From positions 549,516 to 613,515 of the forward strand of contig NZ_BBZI01000008.1 in assembly GCF_008974245.1 (NCBI RefSeq): 64,000 bases of DNA, in the 5' to 3' direction. This document shows, in pieces, positions 19,147 through 26,739 of this stretch. Source of the DNA: Streptomyces abyssomicinicus. Lineage in GTDB: Bacteria > Actinomycetota > Actinomycetes > Streptomycetales > Streptomycetaceae. Position numbers and translations under genes: made by a program. Every line of letters begins with the position of its first letter. Positions within the stretch are counted from its first letter, which is position 1. The notes below the pieces were generated by a model. That model was given only the letters and a program-made list of their open reading frames with translations. It did no database searches and was not told where the DNA came from.

Positions 19147-20385
19147 GTGCGTTCCACTCCGAAGGCCAGACGCCTTCTCGCCGCGGCGGCCGCGGCCGCC
19201 GCCCTCGCCGGCCTGTGCGTCACCCCGGCGTCCGCGCAGACCGCGCCCGCGGCGTCCACCGGTACGCGCGCCCCGGCCGCCGCCGGGTCCACCGGGCACA
19301 CGCTGACCCCGGGTACCAAGTTCTACATAGAAGGCGACAGCAAGGCCTTCGCGCAGGCCCTCACCGACCGCAGGGCGGGGGACACGGCCAACGCGAAGCT
19401 GATGGACGCGATGGCCTCGTACCCGGTCGCGCAGTGGTTCACCGGCTCCACCACGCTCCAGCAGACGACCGACGCGATGGGCCTGCTCCAGGCCAAGGCC
19501 GCGCCGCAGCAGCGGGTGCCGGTCACCGTGGCCTACAACGTGCCGGGCCGCGACTGCTCGCAGTACTCCGCGGGCGGCGCGTCCAACAGCGCGGAGTACG
19601 CCGCCTGGGTCGACGCCCTGGCCAAGGGCATCGGCGACCGCAGGACCGTGGTCCTGCTCGAGCCCGACGGGCTCGCCCTCTCCCCCACGTTCTGCGGCGG
19701 GACCGCCGAGCAGCAGACCACCCGGCTCGAGGAGATCAACGACGCGGTGGACCGGCTGGGCCGGCAGCCCGGCACAGCCGTCTACCTGGACGCCGGTCAC
19801 AGCTCCTGGCACGCCGTCGGCGAGATCGCCCAGCTGCTCATCGACGGAGGGGTGGCCCGGGCGCAGGGCTTCTTCCTCAACGTCTCGAACTACCGCACCG
19901 ACAGCGAGCTGATCCGCTACGGCACCCAGATCTCGAAGTGCGTCTGGTACCTCCAGAACACCGAGGGCGCCGCGCCGGGCGACTGCGCCAACCAGTGGTG
20001 GCCGGCCGCCGACGCGGACAGCTGGTACGCCTCACACGTGCCCGCCGACGCGCAGCTGACCCACTTCGTGATCGACACCAGCCGCAACGGCAAGGGCCCG
20101 TGGACGCCGACCGTGTCGTACCCGGACGCCCAGGACTGGTGCAACCCGCCCGGCCGCGGCCTCGGTGTGCGCCCGACCAGCCAGACCGGCGTCCCGCTGC
20201 TCGACGCCTACCTGTGGGTCAAGGTCCCCGGCGAGTCCGACGGCAGCTGCACCCGCGGCACCGCGGGCCCCGAGGACCCCGAGTACGGCGTCGTCGACCC
20301 GGCCGCCGGCGCCTGGTGGGCCGACCAGGCGCACGGCCTGGCGGCCAGGGCCGTCCCGGCGCTGACCTTCAACACGAACTGGTAG
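19147..20385 (+). CDS. secreted GH6 cellulase (endoglucanase/cellobiohydrolase)
   Basis: Extracellular inverting beta-1,4-glucanase of 412 residues acting on cellulose. A Sec signal runs to about residue 30 (ARRLLAAAAAAAALAGLCVTPASA, then QTAP). The GH6 core shows AYNVPGRDCSQYS with D136, VVLLEPDGLAL with D174 (family acid residues), LDAGHSSW, NVSNYRTD, DTSRNGKGPW, PPGRGLG and LWVKVPGESDG. There is no separate carbohydrate-binding module, only a short Ala/Pro linker after the signal. The GTG at 19147 with GAGAG upstream is chosen to give the signal peptide; the frame extends to 19033 but that would run through the operator. Expected to be induced by cellobiose through CebR. Confidence 0.93.
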   Translation: MRSTPKARRLLAAAAAAAALAGLCVTPASAQTAPAASTGTRAPAAAGSTGHTLTPGTKFYIEGDSKAFAQALTDRRAGDTANAKLMDAMASYPVAQWFTGSTTLQQTTDAMGLLQAKAAPQQRVPVTVAYNVPGRDCSQYSAGGASNSAEYAAWVDALAKGIGDRRTVVLLEPDGLALSPTFCGGTAEQQTTRLEEINDAVDRLGRQPGTAVYLDAGHSSWHAVGEIAQLLIDGGVARAQGFFLNVSNYRTDSELIRYGTQISKCVWYLQNTEGAAPGDCANQWWPAADADSWYASHVPADAQLTHFVIDTSRNGKGPWTPTVSYPDAQDWCNPPGRGLGVRPTSQTGVPLLDAYLWVKVPGESDGSCTRGTAGPEDPEYGVVDPAAGAWWADQAHGLAARAVPALTFNTNW

Positions 20386-20460
20386 ACCGCACGCGCCGCA
20401 CGCACCGCACGCGCCGCGCACGCACCACGCGCCGCGCACCACGCGCCACGCGCACGCCAC

Positions 20461-20493
20461 GACGGCCGCGCCCCGCCCCGGGGCGCGGCCGTC
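20461..20493. terminator. bidirectional hairpin terminator
   Basis: Perfect 15-bp stem GACGGCCGCGCCCCG/CGGGGCGCGGCCGTC with a 3-base loop between the convergent GH6 and dus genes. The preceding 75 bases are a CGCAC/CGCC-rich degenerate repeat. Confidence 0.85.
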
Positions 20494-20500
20494 GCCGTCG

Positions 20501-21640
20501 TCAGCCGCCGGAGGTCTCCAGCTCCGCGTCGGCGGTGACGCCCGCGCAGTCGTAAGGGTCGTCGAGCCAGCCGTCCGGGAGGGCGACCCGGTTGTTGCCC
20601 GAGGTGCGGCCGCGCGGGCCGTCGGCGCCGGTGGGCCAGGGCTGGTCGAGGTCCAGCTCGTCCAGCCCGGCGCGCAGGTCCGCCAGGGTCGAGGTCACGG
20701 CGAGGCGCTTGCGCATCTCGGAGCCGACCGCGAAGCCCTTGAGGTACCAGGCGACGTGCTTGCGGAAGTCGATGACGCCGCGCGCCTCGTCGCCGATCCA
20801 CTCGCCGAGCAGGGTGGCGTGCCGGACCATCGCGTCGGCGACCTCGCCCAGGGTGGGGGCGACCCGTTCCCCGCGGCCCTCGAAGGCGGCGACCAGGTCG
20901 GCGAAGAGCCACGGGCGGCCCAGGCAGCCGCGGCCGACGACGACGCCGTCGCAGCCGGTCTCGCGGACCATCCGCAGGGCGTCCTCGGCGCACCAGATGT
21001 CGCCGTTGCCCAGCACCGGGATCTCCGGCACATGCTCCTTGAGCCGCGCGATCGCCTCCCAGTCCGCGGTGCCGCCGTAGTGCTGGGCGGTGGTCCGGCC
21101 GTGCAGCGCGATGGCGGTGACGCCTTCCTCGACGGCGATCCGGCCGGCGTCGAGGTAGGTGAGGTGGTCGTCGTCGATGCCCTTGCGCATCTTCATGGTG
21201 ACCGGCAGCGCGCCCGCCTCGCGGACGGCCTCACGCAGGATGGAGCGCAGCAGGTTCCGCTTGTACGGCAGCGCGGAGCCGCCGCCCTTGCGGGTGACCT
21301 TGGGCACCGGGCAGCCGAAGTTGAGGTCGATGTGGTCGGCGAGGTCCTCGTCGACGATCATGCGGACCGCCTTGCCGACGGTGACCGGGTCCACGCCGTA
21401 CAGCTGGATCGACCGCGGCTTCTCGCTCGCGTCGAAGTGGATCAGCTGCATGGTCTTCTCGTTGCGTTCGACCAGCGCCCGGGTGGTGATCATCTCGCTG
21501 ACGAACAGGCCCTTGCCGCCGCTGAACTCCCGGCACAGGGTCCGGAAGGGCGCGTTGGTGATACCGGCCATGGGCGCGAGCACCACCGGCGGCTGGACGG
21601 TGTGCGGGCCGATCTGCAGAGGCGTGACGGGCGTGGGCAT
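20501..21640 (-). CDS. dus: tRNA-dihydrouridine synthase
   Basis: Reduces specific tRNA uridines to dihydrouridine, using FMN and NADPH, in the cytoplasm. 379 residues. Family motifs in order: LAPMAGITNAPFR, SEMITTRAL, IQLYGVDP, LNFGCP with catalytic C110, KGGGSALPYK, MKMRKGID, ALHGRTTAQHYGG, GNGDIW and GRGCLGRPW. It fits the DusB-like actinobacterial group. The ATG at 21640 starts the conserved MPTP...IGPHTV leader; GAGGGAC lies upstream. It diverges from the exporter gene. Confidence 0.95.
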   Translation of the reverse strand: MPTPVTPLQIGPHTVQPPVVLAPMAGITNAPFRTLCREFSGGKGLFVSEMITTRALVERNEKTMQLIHFDASEKPRSIQLYGVDPVTVGKAVRMIVDEDLADHIDLNFGCPVPKVTRKGGGSALPYKRNLLRSILREAVREAGALPVTMKMRKGIDDDHLTYLDAGRIAVEEGVTAIALHGRTTAQHYGGTADWEAIARLKEHVPEIPVLGNGDIWCAEDALRMVRETGCDGVVVGRGCLGRPWLFADLVAAFEGRGERVAPTLGEVADAMVRHATLLGEWIGDEARGVIDFRKHVAWYLKGFAVGSEMRKRLAVTSTLADLRAGLDELDLDQPWPTGADGPRGRTSGNNRVALPDGWLDDPYDCAGVTADAELETSGG

Positions 21641-21742
21641 TGCCCCATTGTCCCTCACCGCGGGAGTGGGGTGGGCGGGCCCGGTCGGGGTGCCGCCTCG
21701 GGGTTGCGGGTCGCCGCCCGAGGGATCCTTTAGTTAGGCACA

Positions 21743-21755
21743 CTATTGGCAATAG
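21743..21755. promoter_or_regulatory. palindrome immediately upstream of the DHA2 exporter
   Basis: CTATTGGCAATAG is an imperfect palindrome (CTATT/AATAG arms) only 9 bases before the exporter start, which lacks a ribosome site. TetR- or MarR-family repressors often bind such sites. No candidate repressor gene is adjacent. Confidence 0.4.
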
Positions 21756-21764
21756 CATGCACCC

Positions 21765-23210
21765 GTGAACGCCGCCTCCGAGCTCAGCCCACGCCGCAAG
21801 TTCCTCGTCCTCGCCATCTGCTGCATGAGCCTGCTGCTGGTCAGCCTGGACATCACGGTCCTCAACGTGGCGCTGCCCGCGATGGGCCGGGAGCTGGGCG
21901 GCGGCGTCTCCGGGATGCAGTGGGCCCTCGACGCGTACACGCTCGTTCTCGCGGCGCTGCTGATGGTCGCCGGCTCCACCGCCGACCGTCTGGGCCGCAG
22001 ACGGGTCTTCATGACCGGCCTGGTCGTCTTCTCCCTGGGCTCCCTGCTGTGCTCGCTGGCGCCGAGCCAGGAAGCGCTGGTCGCGTTCCGTGTGGTGCAG
22101 GCGGTCGGCGGGTCGATGCTCAACCCGGTGGCCATGTCGATCATCACCAACACCTTCACCGAGCCCGCCGAGCGCGCCCGCGCCATCGGTGTCTGGGGCG
22201 CGGTGGTGGGGCTGTCGATGGCCTCCGGACCGCTGGTGGGAGGGCTCCTGGTGGGCTCGGTCGGCTGGCGCGCGGTCTTCTGGATCAACCTCCCGGTCGG
22301 CCTGGCCGCCCTGCTGCTCACCCTCCGCTTCGTCCCCGAGTCCCGGGCACCGCGGGCCCGCCGCTTCGACCCCGTGGGGCAGCTGCTGGTGGCCGTCCTC
22401 TTCGGCTCGCTGACCTACGCGATCATCGAGGCCCCGCACGCGCCTGCCGCTCGGGTCGTTCCGGTCGCCTGCGTCGCGGCGGCCGCCCTGATCGGCCTGC
22501 TGTGGCACGAGCCCCGGCGCGCGGAACCGCTGATCGACCTGCGCTTCTTCCGGTCCGCGCCGTTCAGCGGGGCCACCGTGATCGCGGTCTGCGCGTTCTC
22601 CGCGCTGAGCGGCTTCCTGTTCCTCTCCACGCTCCACCTCCAGGAGGTCCGGGGCCTCGACCCCCTGCACGCGGGGCTGTGGATGCTGCCCATGGCGGTG
22701 CCGACCTTCGTCCTCGCCCCGCTCGCCGGCCGCATCGTCGCCGACCGGGGACCGCGGGTCCCGCTGCTGGTCGCGGGGACCGCGATGGCCGCGGCGGGGA
22801 TCGTGTTCGCCGGCTTCCCGGGGGCGGGCGACGCCGCCCTGGTGACCGGCTACGCGCTCTTCGGCGTGGGCTTCGGCATGGTGAACGCGCCGATCACCAA
22901 CACCGCCGTCTCCGGCATGCCCCGCGCCCAGGCCGGGGTGGCGGCGGCGGTGGCCTCCACCAGCCGGCAGCTCGGGGCGACCCTGGGCGTCGCGGTGACC
23001 GGCGCCGTCCTGGCACACGGCCTGGGCCCCTCCTCGCAGGCGCAGACCCAGGCGCAGGCCACGGCCATGGCCTCCCGGCCCGCCTGGTGGATCGTCGCCG
23101 GCTGCGGACTGGCCGTCCTGGCCGTGGGCGCCCTCACCACCGGCCGCCGCGCCGAGGCCACCGCCGCCCGCACGGCCGACCTGCTGGACCACGACAAGGT
23201 CGCAGCCTGA
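21765..23210 (+). CDS. MFS drug exporter, DHA2 family (14 TM)
   Basis: Inner-membrane proton-driven efflux protein of the EmrB/QacA type, 481 residues. It opens with LDITVLNVALPAM, the DHA2 motif D1, then WALDAYTLVLAALLM, the loop motif A DRLGRRRVF, AVGGSMLNPVAMS, motif C WGAVVGLSMASGPLVGGLL and WRAVFWINLPVG, and hydrophobic segments consistent with 14 helices. The GTG at 21765 has no obvious Shine-Dalgarno, so a leaderless transcript is possible. Substrate unknown; probably an antibiotic or toxic metabolite. Confidence 0.92.
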   Translation: MNAASELSPRRKFLVLAICCMSLLLVSLDITVLNVALPAMGRELGGGVSGMQWALDAYTLVLAALLMVAGSTADRLGRRRVFMTGLVVFSLGSLLCSLAPSQEALVAFRVVQAVGGSMLNPVAMSIITNTFTEPAERARAIGVWGAVVGLSMASGPLVGGLLVGSVGWRAVFWINLPVGLAALLLTLRFVPESRAPRARRFDPVGQLLVAVLFGSLTYAIIEAPHAPAARVVPVACVAAAALIGLLWHEPRRAEPLIDLRFFRSAPFSGATVIAVCAFSALSGFLFLSTLHLQEVRGLDPLHAGLWMLPMAVPTFVLAPLAGRIVADRGPRVPLLVAGTAMAAAGIVFAGFPGAGDAALVTGYALFGVGFGMVNAPITNTAVSGMPRAQAGVAAAVASTSRQLGATLGVAVTGAVLAHGLGPSSQAQTQAQATAMASRPAWWIVAGCGLAVLAVGALTTGRRAEATAARTADLLDHDKVAA

Positions 23211-23373
23211 CCCGTGCGGGGCCGCGGCCCGCGGGCACGACTCCCCCGTGTTCCCGGTCGGACGAGGGCGCCTTCGGCAACGACCAAACCCGGGCCCGGG
23301 GCGCCGCCGGACCCGGCTGGGCCGTCGGCGACGCAGCACGTGCGGCGACGCGGCACCTGCACGCCCCGTTCGC

Positions 23374-24042
23374 TCAGGCCGGGCGCTCGGCCATGACGAC
23401 CAGGCCCGGCCCGCTGAACTCGTCCGCCGGGAGCCGCAGTTCGGCGACGGGACGCAGTCCGGCCCGCTCGATGAGGCCCACGAACCGTTCCGGCCGCCAT
23501 TGGTGCGTCGTCCAGCGGACGGGCACACCTCCGTAGGCCTCCGTGCGCACCGCGTCCTGGTCGCCGACGTGCGTCCCGGCGATGAGGTGTCCGCCCGGCT
23601 TCAGGGCCCGGGCGAACAGGGCGAGGACCTGAGGAAGGACGCCGCGCGGGAGGTTGAACAGCGACCACCATCCGAGGACGCCGCCGAGGGACGCCTCTTC
23701 GAGGGCGAGGTCGGTGGCGGAGGCGACCTCGAAGCGGCAGTGCGGATACAGACGGCGCGCGTTCTCGATCATGCGGGGCGAGAGATCGACCCCCGACACG
23801 TCGAGTCCTCGTTCGGCGAGGTAGGCGGTCACCGTTCCGGGCCCGCAGCCGACGTCCAGGACGGGCCCGAGGCCGCCCACGGTGTCGGCGAAGGCGTCGA
23901 TCGACGCCTTGAGCCAGGGATGACGACGGATGTCGCCCATTCCCGTCGTCGCCACCATCTCGGCGTAGTTGTCGGCCACCCGGTCGTAGGACTCACGGAC
24001 CACGTCGAGATCGGCCGGTCGGTCGATTTGGTGTGCACCCAT
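23374..24042 (-). CDS. class I SAM-dependent methyltransferase
   Basis: 222 residues with the SAM-binding motif I VLDVGCGPG at 62-70, the acidic VDLSPRMIENAR strand, and a post-motif WWSLFNLPRGVLPQVLALFARALKPGGHLI, as in small-molecule methyltransferases (Methyltransf_11/25 type). Substrate unknown. Its ATG overlaps the xdhC stop as TGATG, so it is probably translated with xdhC. No strong ribosome site precedes it, supporting coupling. Converges with the exporter across a 160-base gap containing a GGGCCGCGGCCC palindrome. Confidence 0.88.
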   Translation of the reverse strand: MGAHQIDRPADLDVVRESYDRVADNYAEMVATTGMGDIRRHPWLKASIDAFADTVGGLGPVLDVGCGPGTVTAYLAERGLDVSGVDLSPRMIENARRLYPHCRFEVASATDLALEEASLGGVLGWWSLFNLPRGVLPQVLALFARALKPGGHLIAGTHVGDQDAVRTEAYGGVPVRWTTHQWRPERFVGLIERAGLRPVAELRLPADEFSGPGLVVMAERPA

Positions 24043-25262
24043 CAGCCCACGATAGAGGGAAGGCGGTGGATGGGGCCCTCCACCGCGGAGAGCGGGAGGG
24101 CGGTGCCGCCGCGGCGGGCGCGGACGATCTCCGCGGCGATGGACACCGCCGTCTCCTCGGGGGTGACGGCGCCCAGGTCGAGGCCGATCGGCGAGGCCAG
24201 TCGGCGCATTCCGGCCTCGTCCACGCCCGCCTCCCGCAGCCGTGCGGCGCGCTCGGCGTGGGTGCGGCGGCTGCCCATCACGCCGATGTACGCGGCGGGG
24301 GTCCGGACCGCCTCGACCAGCAGCGGGACATCGAACCGGGGGTCGTGGGTGAGCACGCAGATCACCGTCCGCGCGTCCACCTCGGTGGCCGCCAGGTACT
24401 CCGAGGGCCAGGCCCGCACCACCTCGTCGGCCATCGGGAAGCGTTCCGGCGTGGCGAAGACCGGGCGGGCGTCGCAGACCGTGACCCGGTAGCCGAGGAA
24501 GGCGCCCATCCGCGCGGTGGCCGCCGCGTGGTCGATCGCGCCGAACACCAGCATCCTCGGCGGGGGCGTGAAGCTCTGGGTGAAGACGGTCACCTCCTCG
24601 CGCCGCCGCTCGCCGAGCGCCCCGTACCGCCGCAGGGCGTCGCCGCCCTGGGCGAGGAGCGCCCGCGCGTCCTGCGCCACCGCCCGGGCCAGCTCGGGGG
24701 CGCCGCGCCACGCGCCGTCGCCGCCGTGGTGGGTCACGGCCCCGTCCGGCCACGCCGCCAGCTGCGCGCCGACCACGGCCGGGCCGCCTCGCCGCGCTGC
24801 GCCGTCACCGCCCTCGCCCGCGAAGGCCGCCGCGTCGACCACCGTCGCCGCGTCCAGCACCGTCGCCGTGTCCACCACCGTCGCCAGGGCAACCGCCTCG
24901 CCGCGGTCCGCCGCCTCCAGCACGTCCAGCAGCGCGGCGCGCTCGGTCCCGCCCCGGTAGGCGCGGACCAGCACCCGCAGCGTGCCACCGCAGGTCAGGC
25001 CCACCGCGAAGGCGTCCTCGTCCCCCACCCCGAACTCGTGGACCTGCGGGTGCCCGTCCTCCAGCACCGCAAGGCAGGCCTCGTACACCGCGCCCTCCAC
25101 GCAGCCGCCCGACAGACTTCCGGCGACCGTCCGGTCCTCGCCGACGGCCATGGCCGCCCCGGGCCGCCGCGGCGCGCTGCCGCGGGCCTCCACCAGCAGG
25201 GCCACCGCGAAGTCGGTCCCGGCCTCGTGCCAGCGGCGCAGCGGGGTCAGCAGGTCGGTCAT
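24042..25262 (-). CDS. xdhC: XdhC/CoxI family maturation factor for molybdenum hydroxylase
   Basis: Chaperone-like protein that loads sulfurated molybdenum cofactor into xanthine-dehydrogenase-type enzymes. The N-terminal XdhC/CoxI domain shows LLVEARGSAPRRPGAAMAV, GSLSGGCVEGAVYEAC and FGVGDEDAFAVGLTCGG; the C-terminal Rossmann domain shows MLVFGAIDHAAATARMGAFLGYRVTVCDARP, VLTHDPRFD and YIGVMGSRRT. 406 residues. It is divergently transcribed from the three-gene molybdenum hydroxylase operon, which is its likely client. Confidence 0.92.
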   Translation of the reverse strand: MTDLLTPLRRWHEAGTDFAVALLVEARGSAPRRPGAAMAVGEDRTVAGSLSGGCVEGAVYEACLAVLEDGHPQVHEFGVGDEDAFAVGLTCGGTLRVLVRAYRGGTERAALLDVLEAADRGEAVALATVVDTATVLDAATVVDAAAFAGEGGDGAARRGGPAVVGAQLAAWPDGAVTHHGGDGAWRGAPELARAVAQDARALLAQGGDALRRYGALGERRREEVTVFTQSFTPPPRMLVFGAIDHAAATARMGAFLGYRVTVCDARPVFATPERFPMADEVVRAWPSEYLAATEVDARTVICVLTHDPRFDVPLLVEAVRTPAAYIGVMGSRRTHAERAARLREAGVDEAGMRRLASPIGLDLGAVTPEETAVSIAAEIVRARRGGTALPLSAVEGPIHRLPSIVG

Positions 25263-25420
25263 GAGAGCGTTTTAACACTTAAAGACTTTCGAAGACACCC
25301 CTTGTGGCCTCGCCCGCGAGGGTGTTAGACATCTTCGCATTCGAATGTTCAGGCATTAGATAACTCTCTGTATGCGGTGCTGCACCCACCGGTCGCCGCG
25401 TCGCTGGAGGTCCCTGCCCC
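25263..25420. promoter_or_regulatory. divergent promoter region, xdhC / Mo-hydroxylase operon
   Basis: 158 bases that are AT-rich for this genome. TTCAGGC (25348-25354) followed by TTAGATAAC (25356-25364) recurs upstream of the MFS importer at 29182-29213, suggesting a common regulator. A GGAGGT ribosome site precedes the 25421 start. Confidence 0.5.
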
Positions 25421-26242
25421 ATGCTCCTGCTCCCCTCAGGTCTGGTCGCGCCCAGCCAGCGCACCATCGCCCCCTTCGCCCTGCACCGCCCCGGCTCGGT
25501 CGCCGAGGCGGTGACGGCGGGCGCCCTGCCCGGCGCGGTCTACGCGCAGGGCTGCAGCGACCTGTTCGCGCAGTTCCGCGAGGGTCTGCGCTGCGAAAGC
25601 CTGGTCGCCCTGGACCGCGTCGACGGCCTCACCGAGGTGGCCGCGCGCGACGGCGCCCTGCTGATCGGTTCCGGCGTCGCCCACCACGACGGCGCGCACC
25701 ACGCCCAGGTCCGCGCCGCGCTGCCGTCCTTCGCCGCCGCCTGGGGCCGGATCGCCAACCACCGGATCCGGCAGCGCGCCACCATCGGCGGCAACCTGAT
25801 GGCCCGGCGCACCCGCTACGAGATGTCGGTCATGCTCCAGGCCCTCGGCGCCCGCCTGCTGTTCCACACCCCCGAGGGACCCCTGGAGCTGGACGCGGCG
25901 GCCCTGTGGGACCGGCCGGAGCCGCACGGCGCCCTGCTGACCTCGGTCGTGGTGCCGGACACCGGGGGCGTGTGGTTCGGCTACGAGCGGTCGATGCGCC
26001 CGCTGGCCACCGCCGCCGTGGCGGTGCGCGGCGACGAGGTGACGCTGACCGTGGGCTCGGAGTACACCCGCCCGCACACCGTCCGCCTGGCGCTGGGCGA
26101 GGACCCGGCGCGGGCCGCCGCCGCGCTGCCGGACACCGTGGGCGACGCCGCGGCGAGCGCCGAGTACCGCCGCCACCTCGCCGGGGTGCTGCTGCGCCGG
26201 CTGCTGGACGCCCGTACCGACGAACTGAAGGAGGCCATGTGA
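25421..26242 (+). CDS. molybdenum hydroxylase, FAD-binding subunit
   Basis: Medium (M) subunit of a xanthine dehydrogenase/CoxM-family enzyme that passes electrons from the Fe-S clusters to FAD. 273 residues. Visible are the N-terminal FAD-binding region (YAQGCSDLFAQFREG), the diphosphate-binding ATIGGNLM, and the C-terminal CO-dehydrogenase flavoprotein domain ending near residue 265. First gene of an M-S-L operon; its stop overlaps the next start within ATGTGA after an AAGGAGG ribosome site. Confidence 0.9.
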   Translation: MLLLPSGLVAPSQRTIAPFALHRPGSVAEAVTAGALPGAVYAQGCSDLFAQFREGLRCESLVALDRVDGLTEVAARDGALLIGSGVAHHDGAHHAQVRAALPSFAAAWGRIANHRIRQRATIGGNLMARRTRYEMSVMLQALGARLLFHTPEGPLELDAAALWDRPEPHGALLTSVVVPDTGGVWFGYERSMRPLATAAVAVRGDEVTLTVGSEYTRPHTVRLALGEDPARAAAALPDTVGDAAASAEYRRHLAGVLLRRLLDARTDELKEAM

Positions 26243-26739
26243 GCGCCGACCGGGCCGCCGCCCACCGGATCACCGTCGATGTCGAGGTCGACGGCCGCCG
26301 CCGCCGCGAGGAGGTCCCCGCGAACACGGTGCTGCTGGACCTGCTGCGCGACCGGATGGGCAACACCGGGGTCAAGGCCTCCTGCGAGCGGGGCGTCTGC
26401 GGGGCGTGCACCACGCTGATCGACGGCGTGCCCACGGCCTCCTGCAGCGTCTTCGCCTTCAGCGTGGACGGCTGCTCGGTGGAGACCGTCGCCGGGCAGG
26501 CCGAGGCGGGCGAGCCGGGGCCCGTACAGCGGGCGTTCGCCGAGTGCGGCGGCTTCCAGTGCGGTTACTGCACGCCCGGCATGGTGATGCTGACGACCGC
26601 GCTGCTGCGCGAGCATCCCGAGCCCACCGAGGAACAGGTCCGCGAGTGGATCTCCTCCAACATCTGCCGGTGCACCGGCTACCGGATGATCATCGACTCG
26701 GTCCACCGGGCCGCCGAGCTGATACGGGAGGAAGCGTGA
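26239..26739 (+). CDS. molybdenum hydroxylase, [2Fe-2S] subunit
   Basis: Small (S) subunit, 166 residues, with two [2Fe-2S] centres: the plant-type set in CERGVCGACTTLIDGVPTASC and the second set in CGYCTPGM and CRCTGYR. Both are intact. It passes electrons from the molybdenum site to FAD. GTG start overlapping the upstream stop (GTGA), and its own stop overlaps the next GTG start, so the three subunits are tightly coupled. Confidence 0.95.
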   Translation: MSADRAAAHRITVDVEVDGRRRREEVPANTVLLDLLRDRMGNTGVKASCERGVCGACTTLIDGVPTASCSVFAFSVDGCSVETVAGQAEAGEPGPVQRAFAECGGFQCGYCTPGMVMLTTALLREHPEPTEEQVREWISSNICRCTGYRMIIDSVHRAAELIREEA

